From Collimonas sp. OK242 (GTDB lineage Bacteria; Pseudomonadota; Gammaproteobacteria; Burkholderiales; Burkholderiaceae_D): 35,714 nucleotides of DNA. The stretch spans positions 1 through 35,714 of the forward strand of contig NZ_FNOR01000029.1 in the NCBI RefSeq assembly GCF_900107095.1, read 5' to 3'. The notes under the pieces were generated by a model, which was not told the DNA's origin, did not search any database, and was given only the letters and a program-made list of their open reading frames with translations. The translations under genes and the position numbers were made by a program. This document shows, in pieces, positions 17,256 through 24,286 of this stretch. The number at the start of each line of letters is the position of its first letter. The stretch's first letter is position 1.

Positions 17256-18623
17256 TCAGCCGGTTTTCCCGACTGGAAATGGCTCGCCGTCCAGCATCGC
17301 ATCAACCTTATGGCTGGCTGCCACGCTGCTGCTCTCGGCAAGATTCGCGTTCGCATTCTCAATGAAGCGCTTACGTACAGGGACCAACACGAATTTCGCC
17401 GCGATAGCGGCAGCTATCGTGATACCGGAAGCCAGGATAAATACCCGGTCCCAGTTGCCGCCTGCCGATAACACAGACGCCAGGGGAACCAGCAAGGACG
17501 CCGTCCCTTTCGCGGTGTACAGCGTACCGGCATTACCCGCTGCAAATTTGACGCCAAACGTATCGGCGCAAATCGCGGGGAAAATTGAAAAGATCTCGCC
17601 CCAGAACAGAAAGACCAGTGCGGCGAACGTCATGAAGGCAATCGGATCGTGACCGAACTTCATGAGCCCAAGCATCGCAATCCCTTCACCGAGGAAGACG
17701 ATGAACATGGTATTTTCACGGCCGATCTTGTCGGAGATGAAACCGCACAGGGGACGGGTAAAGCCGTTGCAAAGATTGTCGATCGACAACGTCATGGTCA
17801 ACAGCGGCAATGTGAATCCCAATAGCGTAATCGGCATCTTCGCCAGGCCATAATCTTTGGCGATCGGGCCCAGTTGTGCGGTCGCCATCAAGCCACCGGC
17901 GGCAACCGCCACGAACATCCCATAAATTAACCAGAAGACGGGCGTCTTGAGCATTTTCCCGGTAGGGACATCGACCTTGGTTGTCACCAGTCTTGGCGCT
18001 GCCGCCACACCTTTTGGAGCCTTTGGCCGCACCATGAACAACGCCAGGATAAAAATGAATATGCCCTGGAAAATGCCGAAAAACTGGAAAGCTTGCTGAT
18101 ATCCGGAAGTCTGGATCATGTTGGCGATTGGAATCACGGTGACTGCCGCTCCGGCTCCAAATCCTGCCGCCGTTAACCCGGCCGCCAGGCCGCGCTTGTC
18201 CGGAAACCATTTCAGCGCATTCCCAACGCAGGTGCCATACACACAACCGGCGCCGATACCGGCGATCACGGCAGCCAGGTATAGCTCGGGAAGTGTTGTC
18301 GCATGCGCATCGATCACCCACCCGGCGCCGGCGAAGATCGCACCTGCGGCAACTACGGGACGCGGTCCAAACTTATCGACCAGCCAACCCTCTATCGGCA
18401 CCAGCCACGTTTCGACCAGGATAAAAATGGAGAACGACAATTGAATGGCGGATAAACCCCAATGATTCTTGGCCTCGATGGGACTCACGAACAAAGTCCA
18501 GGCATATTGGAGATTAGCCACCAACCCCATGCATATGATGCCGAAAACAAGCTGGACCCACCGATTACTGAACTTTCTGCTATAGACATCGCTGTCAGTT
18601 GCGACTTGACGACGGTAGTTCAT
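17256..18623 (-). CDS. oxlT: Oxalate:formate antiporter (MFS)
   Basis: Inner-membrane major-facilitator exchanger predicted to swap external oxalate for internal formate. The protein is 455 aa with about 12 hydrophobic segments and the MFS loop motif DKFGPRP near residue 83-89. The segment NLQYAWTLFVSPIE followed by ETWLVPIEGWLVDKFG matches the OxlT family closely. Arg290 in NGFTRPLCG and Lys372 in LYTAKGTA correspond to the two charged pore residues (R272 and K355) needed for oxalate in Oxalobacter OxlT. The C-terminal tail after the last helix is about 45 residues and polar. The role fits the oxc, frc and formate dehydrogenase genes nearby. It is preceded by a long 469-base region with several palindromes. 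Confidence 0.93.
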   Translation of the reverse strand: MNYRRQVATDSDVYSRKFSNRWVQLVFGIICMGLVANLQYAWTLFVSPIEAKNHWGLSAIQLSFSIFILVETWLVPIEGWLVDKFGPRPVVAAGAIFAGAGWVIDAHATTLPELYLAAVIAGIGAGCVYGTCVGNALKWFPDKRGLAAGLTAAGFGAGAAVTVIPIANMIQTSGYQQAFQFFGIFQGIFIFILALFMVRPKAPKGVAAAPRLVTTKVDVPTGKMLKTPVFWLIYGMFVAVAAGGLMATAQLGPIAKDYGLAKMPITLLGFTLPLLTMTLSIDNLCNGFTRPLCGFISDKIGRENTMFIVFLGEGIAMLGLMKFGHDPIAFMTFAALVFLFWGEIFSIFPAICADTFGVKFAAGNAGTLYTAKGTASLLVPLASVLSAGGNWDRVFILASGITIAAAIAAKFVLVPVRKRFIENANANLAESSSVAASHKVDAMLDGEPFPVGKTG

Positions 18624-19092
18624 AAAAGTTATCTCCTGGATATTTTTTTATATGACTTTTGTTCACTGTATGTTCACTGTCGGCTGCCTGTCTTGCTTTC
18701 GTCGTTCTGCGCGTGTTCCGGACACTGCATATTTAAAAGCACCATCCGAGATGAAATGGCATGCCGCTACGATGAAATCCAGCCGGCGTCCAACGACGCA
18801 CACCACTTTTTGACTCCGGGACACACGCTCGTACGTCCCGCTTCGGCTCAATCAAACATTTTGAAAATGGGTTAACCCACATTGCAAATTGCTATCGTTC
18901 CGGCGAGCGCGAGAACGATATTGAAATGCTCGGCCTTGTCATTCACTTTCGTAAATCGCAACCGCTTGGGGACATTGTGGGAGAATGGTCCGGCGTTTTC
19001 CTTGACTGCGGTTAAGATTCGAAATCTGCGATTATTTAACTTTTAGCTGCTCGCTGAAATCGTGCTTGCTTCGGCGCTGACTGCGCCAACGC
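18624..19092. promoter_or_regulatory. Long oxlT upstream region with repeats and palindromes
   Basis: No convincing gene is present in these 469 bases. On the + strand they contain a perfect direct repeat TGTTCACTGT at 18660-18669 and 18671-18680 (11-base spacing, one helical turn, 37 bases before the oxlT ATG); a 12-bp palindrome TGGGTTAACCCA at 18868-18879; an inverted repeat TATCGTTC/GAACGATA at 18893-18900 and 18913-18920; and the shared palindrome TTGACTGCGGTTAA at 19002-19015. The density suggests a regulatory region of several sites or a structured leader. Confidence 0.55.
19002..19015. promoter_or_regulatory. Candidate oxalate-regulon palindrome, oxlT side
   Basis: TTGACTGCGGTTAA differs from the oxc palindrome (10-23) only by symmetric C/T changes in both arms, so the palindrome is largely kept. 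It lies 379 bases upstream of the oxlT ATG and 78 bases downstream of the 19093-19428 gene. CACAAT, a possible -10 for leftward transcription, is near 18974-18979, at a spacing like that at oxc. Confidence 0.4.
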
Positions 19093-19428
19093 TCAGACGC
19101 CGACTTCGGCCTTCTGGATTTCCGCCCAATCGACTGCTGGCGCCATTCTTGAACCGCTCGTGATCATGGCGTTATAGCAGCGCGTCTTGATGGCCTGGAT
19201 GGCATTCATCAAGAACTCGACATCGTAGGCTTTCAGCAAATGCGGCTGACGCGTTTCCAGATACACCTGAAGGCGATCCTTCTCTCCGGCGCCGTGCTGA
19301 AGATCCTGATAAATCTTGGCATCCCAGTGCCACTTGAGCCCAAGTTCATAAAATGCGGCGTTATAGGCGCCGAGATGAATTTCTTCCGCATTCACTGCGG
19401 ATTCACTATCGATTGCGACATCGCACAT
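19093..19428 (-). CDS. Conserved hypothetical protein, 111 aa
   Basis: I do not recognise this family. The protein is soluble-looking and acidic, with no signal peptide or membrane segment. It contains AFYELGLKWHWDAKIYQDL (aromatic-rich) near the N-terminus and AIQAIKTRCYNAMI near the C-terminus. A strong GGAGAG ribosome-binding site precedes the ATG, and the codon use is like that of the neighbouring genes, so it is probably real. It is on the same strand as oxlT, about 470 bases upstream of it. No motif suggests an enzyme. Confidence 0.65.
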   Translation of the reverse strand: MCDVAIDSESAVNAEEIHLGAYNAAFYELGLKWHWDAKIYQDLQHGAGEKDRLQVYLETRQPHLLKAYDVEFLMNAIQAIKTRCYNAMITSGSRMAPAVDWAEIQKAEVGV

Positions 19429-19744
19429 GGCTACTCTCCTTCACCTTGATCATCATTAACAGCGTCTGCATGAACACGCAGCCTTGAAACACATCGTAGG
19501 AGCAGAGAACAATAAATGACAGTTAAAGTTTTTAATGAAAACCATTACTCATAACGTATACATTTGGCAAATTCAAAAAAAAACCATGCAACCGGAATCG
19601 TTCTCCAAATACGACTTTGCGGCGAGATGCAGCAGGCCGCGAGTTTTGCCGTTTGACCGTTGATTGGAGTTACCCCCTCGGGGTGGACCAAGGCCGCGGG
19701 ATGGGGTGATATGCTTGTCGAGCCTTCTTAGGAGGAGCGGCAGC
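19429..19744. other. AT-rich gap and left end of IS3 remnant
   Basis: The first 230 bases are AT-rich with no ORF and may hold the promoter of the hypothetical gene (19428). From about 19664 the sequence (GGAGTTACCCCCTCGGGGTG) looks like the left end and leader of the IS3-family element. An AGGAGGAG ribosome-binding site lies at about 19730 for its orfA. No gene is seen here. Confidence 0.45.
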
Positions 19745-20375
19745 ATGTCAGCAAGAGGACCTTATCGGCGGTATAGCCAGCAATTTAAAATCCAGCTTTG
19801 CACGGATATTCGTACTGGCAAACTTGGGGGCCATGAGGCGCTCAAGAGCTATAAGCTGCGAGCCAACCTTGTGCAGATGTGGCTGACGCAGTTTGATCGC
19901 GGTGAGCTGGATAAAGAAGATGCCGCCGCTTCGACAGTTGCAGGGCATGAAGCACAGATTGCGGCTTTGGAGCGCAAGGTCGGTCAGCTCGCCATGGAGC
20001 TCGATCTCCTTGAAAAAACACCTCGGCTACGACTCGTCAGCGACAGCGAGAACTCATCGATCATCAGCGGCCTGAAGCCTCCGCGTCACCTTGGAACTCA
20101 GAGCACGTGGCCATGCCATCAATCACAAACGCGTAGCCAAGGTAATGACGAGGAATGGGCTGCATGTCAAACGCCGGCGAAGTTTTAAGCCGACATCAGG
20201 AGCCGAGGCCGATTTGGCGACGTTCCCGAATCTTTATCGTAATATCATCCCGACGGCGCCTGATCGTGCCTGCGTGGCAGATATCACATATATTCGCACG
20301 CGTCCGGCTTCATCTATCTTGCGGTGATCCTGGATGCTTGTAGTCGCAAAGTGATCGGCTATCCGATACAAAGCC
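19664..20375 (+). mobile_element. Degraded IS3-family insertion sequence
   Basis: This is an internally deleted IS3-family element. orfA (from ATG 19745) reads normally through QFKIQLCTDIRTGKLGG, the HTH and LANLVQMWLTQFDRGEL-like stretch, and the leucine-zipper part up to TPRLRLVSDSENSSIISG. It then jumps, with orfB's first part missing, into orfB sequence (LELRARGHAINHKRVAKVM ... CVADITYIRT) near 20085. A further frameshift near 20300 separates GFIYLAVILDACSRKVIGY. Homology stops at about 20372, before the second and third DDE residues. It is therefore inactive. Right end and target duplication are not visible. Confidence 0.8.
19745..20188 (+). pseudogene. IS3-family orfA with out-of-frame tail
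   Basis: OrfA of an IS3-family transposase (HTH/leucine zipper, DNA-binding part), starting at ATG 19745 after AGGAGGAG. The first roughly 107 residues are intact. After SSIISG the frame runs into the deletion junction, and the last roughly 35 residues are a meaningless read of orfB in the wrong frame. OrfB has no intact catalytic domain here, so this cannot transpose alone. Confidence 0.75.
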
Positions 20376-20609
20376 AATTCCGCAGTTTTCGCAATAACAA
20401 CCATCGACGAACTGCTCTAACGGCGGAACACCAAGTGCGTCTTGTTTGCATTCGTCAACAGCAAGTTGATCTTTACGTTTGTAACCTGCTCGCTCCTCAA
20501 AATCCGGGAAAAGGCGTCTTGGGCTAGATTTTCCGATGAGAATTTTCTTTGCTCGAACATGAGTGTCACTCAAACATTTGGGGCAAGCATTTACTTTTTT
20601 TTGTGACAT
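20310..20609 (-). pseudogene. Zinc-ribbon protein gene truncated by the IS3 remnant
   Basis: The frame encodes MSQKKVNACPKCLSDTHVR with a CPKC knuckle and later CYCENCGIGF, a second cysteine pair, which suggests a zinc ribbon. The last roughly 20 codons (VSDSRSL onward) are the antisense of IS3 orfB, so the original C-terminus is lost at about 20372. The family is not recognised. The start ATG is preceded by only weak purines. I treat it as a truncated gene. Confidence 0.5.
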
Positions 20610-20660
20610 AGAATCGCTGCCTAATCAATTCATCATGAAAAGCGTTGGGAAAATTTCGAA

Positions 20661-20838
20661 TGCCTGTTATTGGCCGTTTCGAGCCGGCAGCGAAGGACTC
20701 AACCGTAGCGCAAACATACACTAAATACTTTGCACGGCACGGTCACGAGGTTGTGCTTAGTAGCAGCAGAGGACCGGATTCGTTAAGCGAACTCGTGCGT
20801 GGTATCGGCTCGAATGCCAAAACGGGCACTGTCCAGGA
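20661..20838 (+). pseudogene. F420-dependent-reductase-like N-terminal remnant
   Basis: The frame reads [20 protein letters not shown] followed by [18 protein letters not shown]. This is characteristic of the N-terminal NADP-binding part of the NADPH-dependent F420 reductase/NADP oxidoreductase family (AGHEVVLSNSRGPESL type). The first glycine-motif residues are already degraded. Homology stops at about 20838, where a different gene remnant begins. Confidence 0.65.
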
Positions 20839-20931
20839 ATCGCTGCCGTCGTCGTGTTCCTTGCTTCCGATGAAAGTTCATATATCACCGGTGTGGATCT
20901 CGCCGTCGATGGGGGCATGGCGCAGGTCTGA
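20839..20931 (+). pseudogene. SDR C-terminal remnant
   Basis: In the frame of 20839 the translation is [20 protein letters not shown] then [10 protein letters not shown] and a TGA at 20929-20931. [20 protein letters not shown] is the standard C-terminus of short-chain dehydrogenases. Only about 30 residues remain, joined out of frame to the reductase remnant in front, so a deletion fused two neighbouring genes. Confidence 0.75.
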
Positions 20932-20952
20932 CATGAAGATGGCTTGTCTGGA

Positions 20953-21168
20953 TCAATTCGCGGATGGCGCAATATTCGTTTTGGCGCCTAACGCAATCGG
21001 GACTGCATCAAGCAAGGTCTTGGAGATCATCATTTTTTTTGTAACCTCGAGGAATTTCTTGAAATGTGGGGTTTCAAGGTGAGTCTGATAGGCGTGTGCG
21101 TCCGTATACATTTCAAAAACCCACACACGATTAGGATGCTCCTTTTCATAGACTGCATACAGCACCAA
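20953..21168 (-). pseudogene. Antibiotic-biosynthesis-monooxygenase-like fragment
   Basis: The frame encodes VLYAVYEKEHPNRVWVFEMY and HLETPHFKKFLEVTKKM, the C-terminal two-thirds of a YgiN/ABM-type quinol monooxygenase (dimeric alpha/beta barrel). The roughly 35 N-terminal residues are missing, and no ATG or ribosome-binding site is present. Homology begins abruptly at about 21175. Confidence 0.65.
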
Positions 21169-21186
21169 GACCCCGATCTCTAGGAG

Positions 21187-21401
21187 TTCACCATGCCTGG
21201 CCTCATCTGCGCGCAGGAACGTTGAAAGTCGTATTCAATGACTGTCATCATTCGGGTGACTATGAAATGATGCTTCAATACCCGCACCGGGCGTTGTTGG
21301 CGCCGCGCGTACACGCTGTGATTAATTATTTGTTGGAAGTATTCAGCAAAGATGACTTCTTGCATGTGCCATTGAAGAAACTGCAGTCGTACGTTGCGTG
21401 A
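21187..21401 (+). pseudogene. LysR-type regulator C-terminal fragment
   Basis: The frame reads HLRAGTLKVVFNDCHHSGDY then MMLQYPHRALLAPRVHAVIN and ends at TGA 21399-21401. This is the tail of a LysR co-inducer domain. The HTH and most of the effector domain are missing. It faces away from the monooxygenase fragment with which it shares its left junction. Confidence 0.7.
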
Positions 21402-21454
21402 ACACTGGTCGAATTTGCGTTATGCCGGCGGCCCATTGGCGGACTCGATGAGAT

Positions 21455-22156
21455 TTAGCAGGTGCTTTTTCGTCGCTTACAGGGATGCCCTTCCTGAGCT
21501 TGCCATTCCTTGACCAATTGCCGGCGAGTACCAGGATAGTGCTCATCCAAAAAATCTACCGTCACAATGCTGTCGGCACGAAAGCGACGAAAATCGCCAA
21601 GCGACTCGCACCAGGCAGCAATGGACCATCGTGACTCCACGAAACCGAGCATGATCGGCCAGATCGTTTGCTCCAGTACGGGCCCGTTTTCTTCTCTATA
21701 CACGACGTGCATTTTGCGATGTTCGCGTAGCGCCTGCCGAACTCGTCCCAAATCGAGGCCCGTATCTTCGCTTTGCCGGCTGATATACAGCGCATTGTCA
21801 TCCAGCGCTCGCCGCATTTCTGACGGAAGCACTGCATCGATTTTTGCAATCGCGTTCAGCATGGCATGCGCCAGGGCATCATCCGTTTGGCGGCTGACCC
21901 ATTGAGCGCCGGCCGCAAGTGCATGAATTTCTTCTGCCGTGAAGGACAGCGGCGGCAGAAGGAAGCCTGGCCGGAGTATGTAACCGATACCCGGCTCGCC
22001 ATTGATATCAGCACCTAATGCTTGCAGTGTCGCAATGTCGCGACGGATGGTGCGTAGCGATACGCCAACCTCGCGTGCAAGTGCTTCACCGGACACCGTT
22101 CCACGGTGTCGGCGAAGGATTTGCAAAAGGTCGAATAACCGATGGCTTCGCGACAT
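21455..22156 (-). CDS. YafY-type HTH/WYL-domain transcriptional regulator
   Basis: The 233-aa protein starts MSRSHRLFDLLQILRRHRGT, a winged HTH of the HTH_11/DeoR-like class (EALAREVGVSLRTIRRDIATL is the recognition region, about residues 22-45). A WYL-type domain with LPPLSFTAEEIHALAAGA follows. The start used lies two bases after the stop of the medium-chain reductase gene, so the two form an operon. It probably controls that gene in response to a small ligand; the family is usually local. The C-terminal tail (after KEWQAQ) is cysteine/arginine-rich and may have drifted next to the degraded region. Confidence 0.85.
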   Translation of the reverse strand: MSRSHRLFDLLQILRRHRGTVSGEALAREVGVSLRTIRRDIATLQALGADINGEPGIGYILRPGFLLPPLSFTAEEIHALAAGAQWVSRQTDDALAHAMLNAIAKIDAVLPSEMRRALDDNALYISRQSEDTGLDLGRVRQALREHRKMHVVYREENGPVLEQTIWPIMLGFVESRWSIAAWCESLGDFRRFRADSIVTVDFLDEHYPGTRRQLVKEWQAQEGHPCKRRKSTC

Positions 22157-22158
22157 GC

Positions 22159-23091
22159 TCAATCCATTACGACGAGGCACTTTCCACCGAACTTAAGGCC
22201 CGCCTCAAGCTCGGTGATCAATTGGATCGCGTCCCCCAAAGGTACGACTCTGGCGATCGGCAGTCGAAATTTTCCTTTTCTTGCGGCATCGGCAAGGCTA
22301 TCAAGAATGTCGGGCCTCGGTGTGCCCACAATCGGCTTCAGTTTGCGGTTAAAGATCGAACGGATGAACTTGCCCGGGGTTGGATTGAGGTCGAGGAACA
22401 CACCATCCTTTTTCAGCAGGCTGAGTCCTATCTCGGTGGTCATCGTGGCGGCTGTGTCGTACACCACATCGAAACGTTCACTGATCGCCGACAAATCGGT
22501 GGCTCGATAGTCAAAAATGGTTTGAACGCCGAGCGAGCGTATCCTTTCCATCGACCCTGCGCTGCAACTGCCTGCAACCGATGCCCCGAGCATACGCGCT
22601 ATCTGCACGGTCGCTTCGCCCACTGCACCAGCGCAGCCATTGACGAAAACGTGTTGGCCAGCGCTCAGCTTCGCCTTATCTACCAAACCGTTCCAGGCCG
22701 TTATACCCGGAGTGCCGATGCAAGCCGCGTCCTCGAAAGAAACTTCGTCGGGTTTCTTTGCCAGGAAGGCTTCTTTGGTCACCACAGCCTGGCCCAGGGC
22801 GCCGCTCTCCTTGAAACGGGCCAGACCGAACACAGCGTCCCCCGGACGAAAGCGCGTTACGCCTGGACCGATTGCGGTCACCACCCCAGAGAAATCCATG
22901 CCCATCGCGCGGGGGAAGGTATTTCCCGTAACAATCTTCATCTGGCCGTTGCGCAGCTTCCAGTCGATTGGGTTGATGGCTGCAAATTTGACCTTCACGA
23001 CCACTTCGCCTTTACCCGGCGTGGCCACTTCGAAGTCGTCGAGCCGCATCAGTTCCGGGCCGCCGTACTTGTTATATTGGATACGTTTCAT
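22159..23091 (-). CDS. NADPH-dependent medium-chain reductase (quinone oxidoreductase type)
   Basis: The 310-aa protein is a zinc-free medium-chain dehydrogenase/reductase. The N-terminal GroES-like domain includes AINPIDWKLRNG, the Rossmann domain has the motif HVFVNGCAGAVGEATVQIA (about 140-160), and the C-terminus closes GKCLVVMD. No zinc-ligand cysteines are seen. Such enzymes reduce quinones or enals with NADPH. The WYL regulator follows by two bases. The 185-base upstream region holds two strong inverted repeats (23211-23239, 23251-23274). Confidence 0.87.
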   Translation of the reverse strand: MKRIQYNKYGGPELMRLDDFEVATPGKGEVVVKVKFAAINPIDWKLRNGQMKIVTGNTFPRAMGMDFSGVVTAIGPGVTRFRPGDAVFGLARFKESGALGQAVVTKEAFLAKKPDEVSFEDAACIGTPGITAWNGLVDKAKLSAGQHVFVNGCAGAVGEATVQIARMLGASVAGSCSAGSMERIRSLGVQTIFDYRATDLSAISERFDVVYDTAATMTTEIGLSLLKKDGVFLDLNPTPGKFIRSIFNRKLKPIVGTPRPDILDSLADAARKGKFRLPIARVVPLGDAIQLITELEAGLKFGGKCLVVMD

Positions 23092-23210
23092 GGCAGGCCA
23101 TATCCCTCTGGTTCAGCGAGGCAAAACCGGGTGGTTTGCTGAGCAAAGCCCTTAGTATGTGCAGTCATGGATGGTTCTCTTTTGTTGTGTCGGAAAACAC
23201 AGTCTATTTC

Positions 23211-23239
23211 ACCATGGTGCCAATTTCTGGCACCATGGT
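23211..23239. repeat. 12-bp inverted repeat, 5-base spacer
   Basis: ACCATGGTGCCA (23211-23222) and TGGCACCATGGT (23228-23239) are perfect complements. It lies about 120 bases upstream of the medium-chain reductase ATG, a place suited to an operator for the WYL regulator. Confidence 0.55.
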
Positions 23240-23250
23240 TCGCCGCTTCT

Positions 23251-23274
23251 GCCTTTCTGCGTAGGCAGAAAGGC
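23251..23274. terminator. 10-bp hairpin just after the SDR stop
   Basis: GCCTTTCTGC (23251-23260) pairs perfectly with GCAGAAAGGC (23265-23274) around a 4-base loop, two bases past the stop codon of the SDR at 23277. No T-run follows on the - strand, so it may be Rho-assisted or a stability hairpin. Confidence 0.55.
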
Positions 23275-23276
23275 CG

Positions 23277-24014
23277 TCAGGCACCATTCATGCGCTCGAA
23301 CAAGGCTTCGCCCATCTTACGCGCACCTGCAGACAAGCCGACCAGCACTTCGTCCTGATCGTTTTCTAACTGGATAAGTGCCTCGATAGCGAACTTGTCA
23401 GCGGACATCATCTGCTGTCCGGCGGCACCTCCGCTCCTACTTCCACCACCCAGTCCGGTGTCAACGATGGGCGGCGCCATTTCTACAACCCTGACGCCTG
23501 TCGCTTTGAGCTGGTGACGCAGGGACAGCGTGAAGGAATGCATAGCTGCTTTGGTCGCACAGTAGACGGGAACATCGGCCATTGGCGCGAATGCAAGGCC
23601 AGAGGTGACGTTGATGATCGCAGCCTGGGATTGTCGCTTCAGCAATGGCAACAACTCGCCGATGAGCCGCACCGGCGCGGTGAAATTGGTAGTCACCTCT
23701 TGCTCGAGGTATTCCAGCGCGTCCGCCTCTGCGAACAACCGGCGATATTGCACGCCCGCGTTGTTGATAACCATGTTGAATCCGGGGTATTCGATGTTTA
23801 GCCAGCTCACCATGGACTGGCGGCTTGCTTGATCAGTGATGTCGCAGACGCGGGTGACTACGTGTGGCAGCTGGGCTTGCGCTTTCAGCAGCGCTTCCTC
23901 GCTGCGCCCGCAGATGATGACGCGATTGCCGCGTTCGGAAAGTTGCCGTGCCAGTGCCAAGCCGATGCCGGCGGCGCCGCCCGTAATAAGAATGGTGTTT
24001 GCTGTTAGGTTCAT
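23277..24014 (-). CDS. Short-chain dehydrogenase (DltE-like)
   Basis: The 245-aa SDR begins with the NAD(P)-binding motif TGGAAGIGLALA (about residues 11-22). It has INNAGVQYRRLF (NNAG motif near 85) and the catalytic Tyr-x3-Lys as YCATKAA near 155. The start used follows AGAAGGATAG and drops an unsupported 24-residue extension. SDRs of this type (DltE-like) have no assigned substrate. The 272-base gap upstream to the LysR gene holds no recognisable gene. Confidence 0.87.
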   Translation of the reverse strand: MNLTANTILITGGAAGIGLALARQLSERGNRVIICGRSEEALLKAQAQLPHVVTRVCDITDQASRQSMVSWLNIEYPGFNMVINNAGVQYRRLFAEADALEYLEQEVTTNFTAPVRLIGELLPLLKRQSQAAIINVTSGLAFAPMADVPVYCATKAAMHSFTLSLRHQLKATGVRVVEMAPPIVDTGLGGGSRSGGAAGQQMMSADKFAIEALIQLENDQDEVLVGLSAGARKMGEALFERMNGA

Positions 24015-24286
24015 GTCGACTATCCTTCTTGTTTGAAAAATGAGAAGGTGCGCCGACGAAAGACTTTGGGAATCCAGCGGGCACACCTAGACGACCGGCA
24101 AGCCGGCGCAGGTGTCGCGGATACCCTGTGAGGGGAAAGCTGTCGCCCTGTGGGACGGTGACCGGGCTACCATCTGGTCTGCGCTCTTTCGACGGTAGCT
24201 TTATAGCGTAAACGGCACCCATTGACAATGCCTCCCGATCACGTCCGGGCAGACAGCTGCCCGTTGACGCGGTGCGGTTTTTGCGT

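Noticed and set aside
19653-19666. TTGACCG near 19653 as another copy of the palindrome
   Set aside because: The right arm (TTGATTG) does not mirror the left, and it lies at the edge of the IS3 remnant.
24015-24286. Possible gene between the SDR and the LysR gene
   Set aside because: A - strand frame crosses this gap, but its translation (for example AIKLPSKERRPDGSP) matches no family I know and it overlaps both neighbours out of frame.
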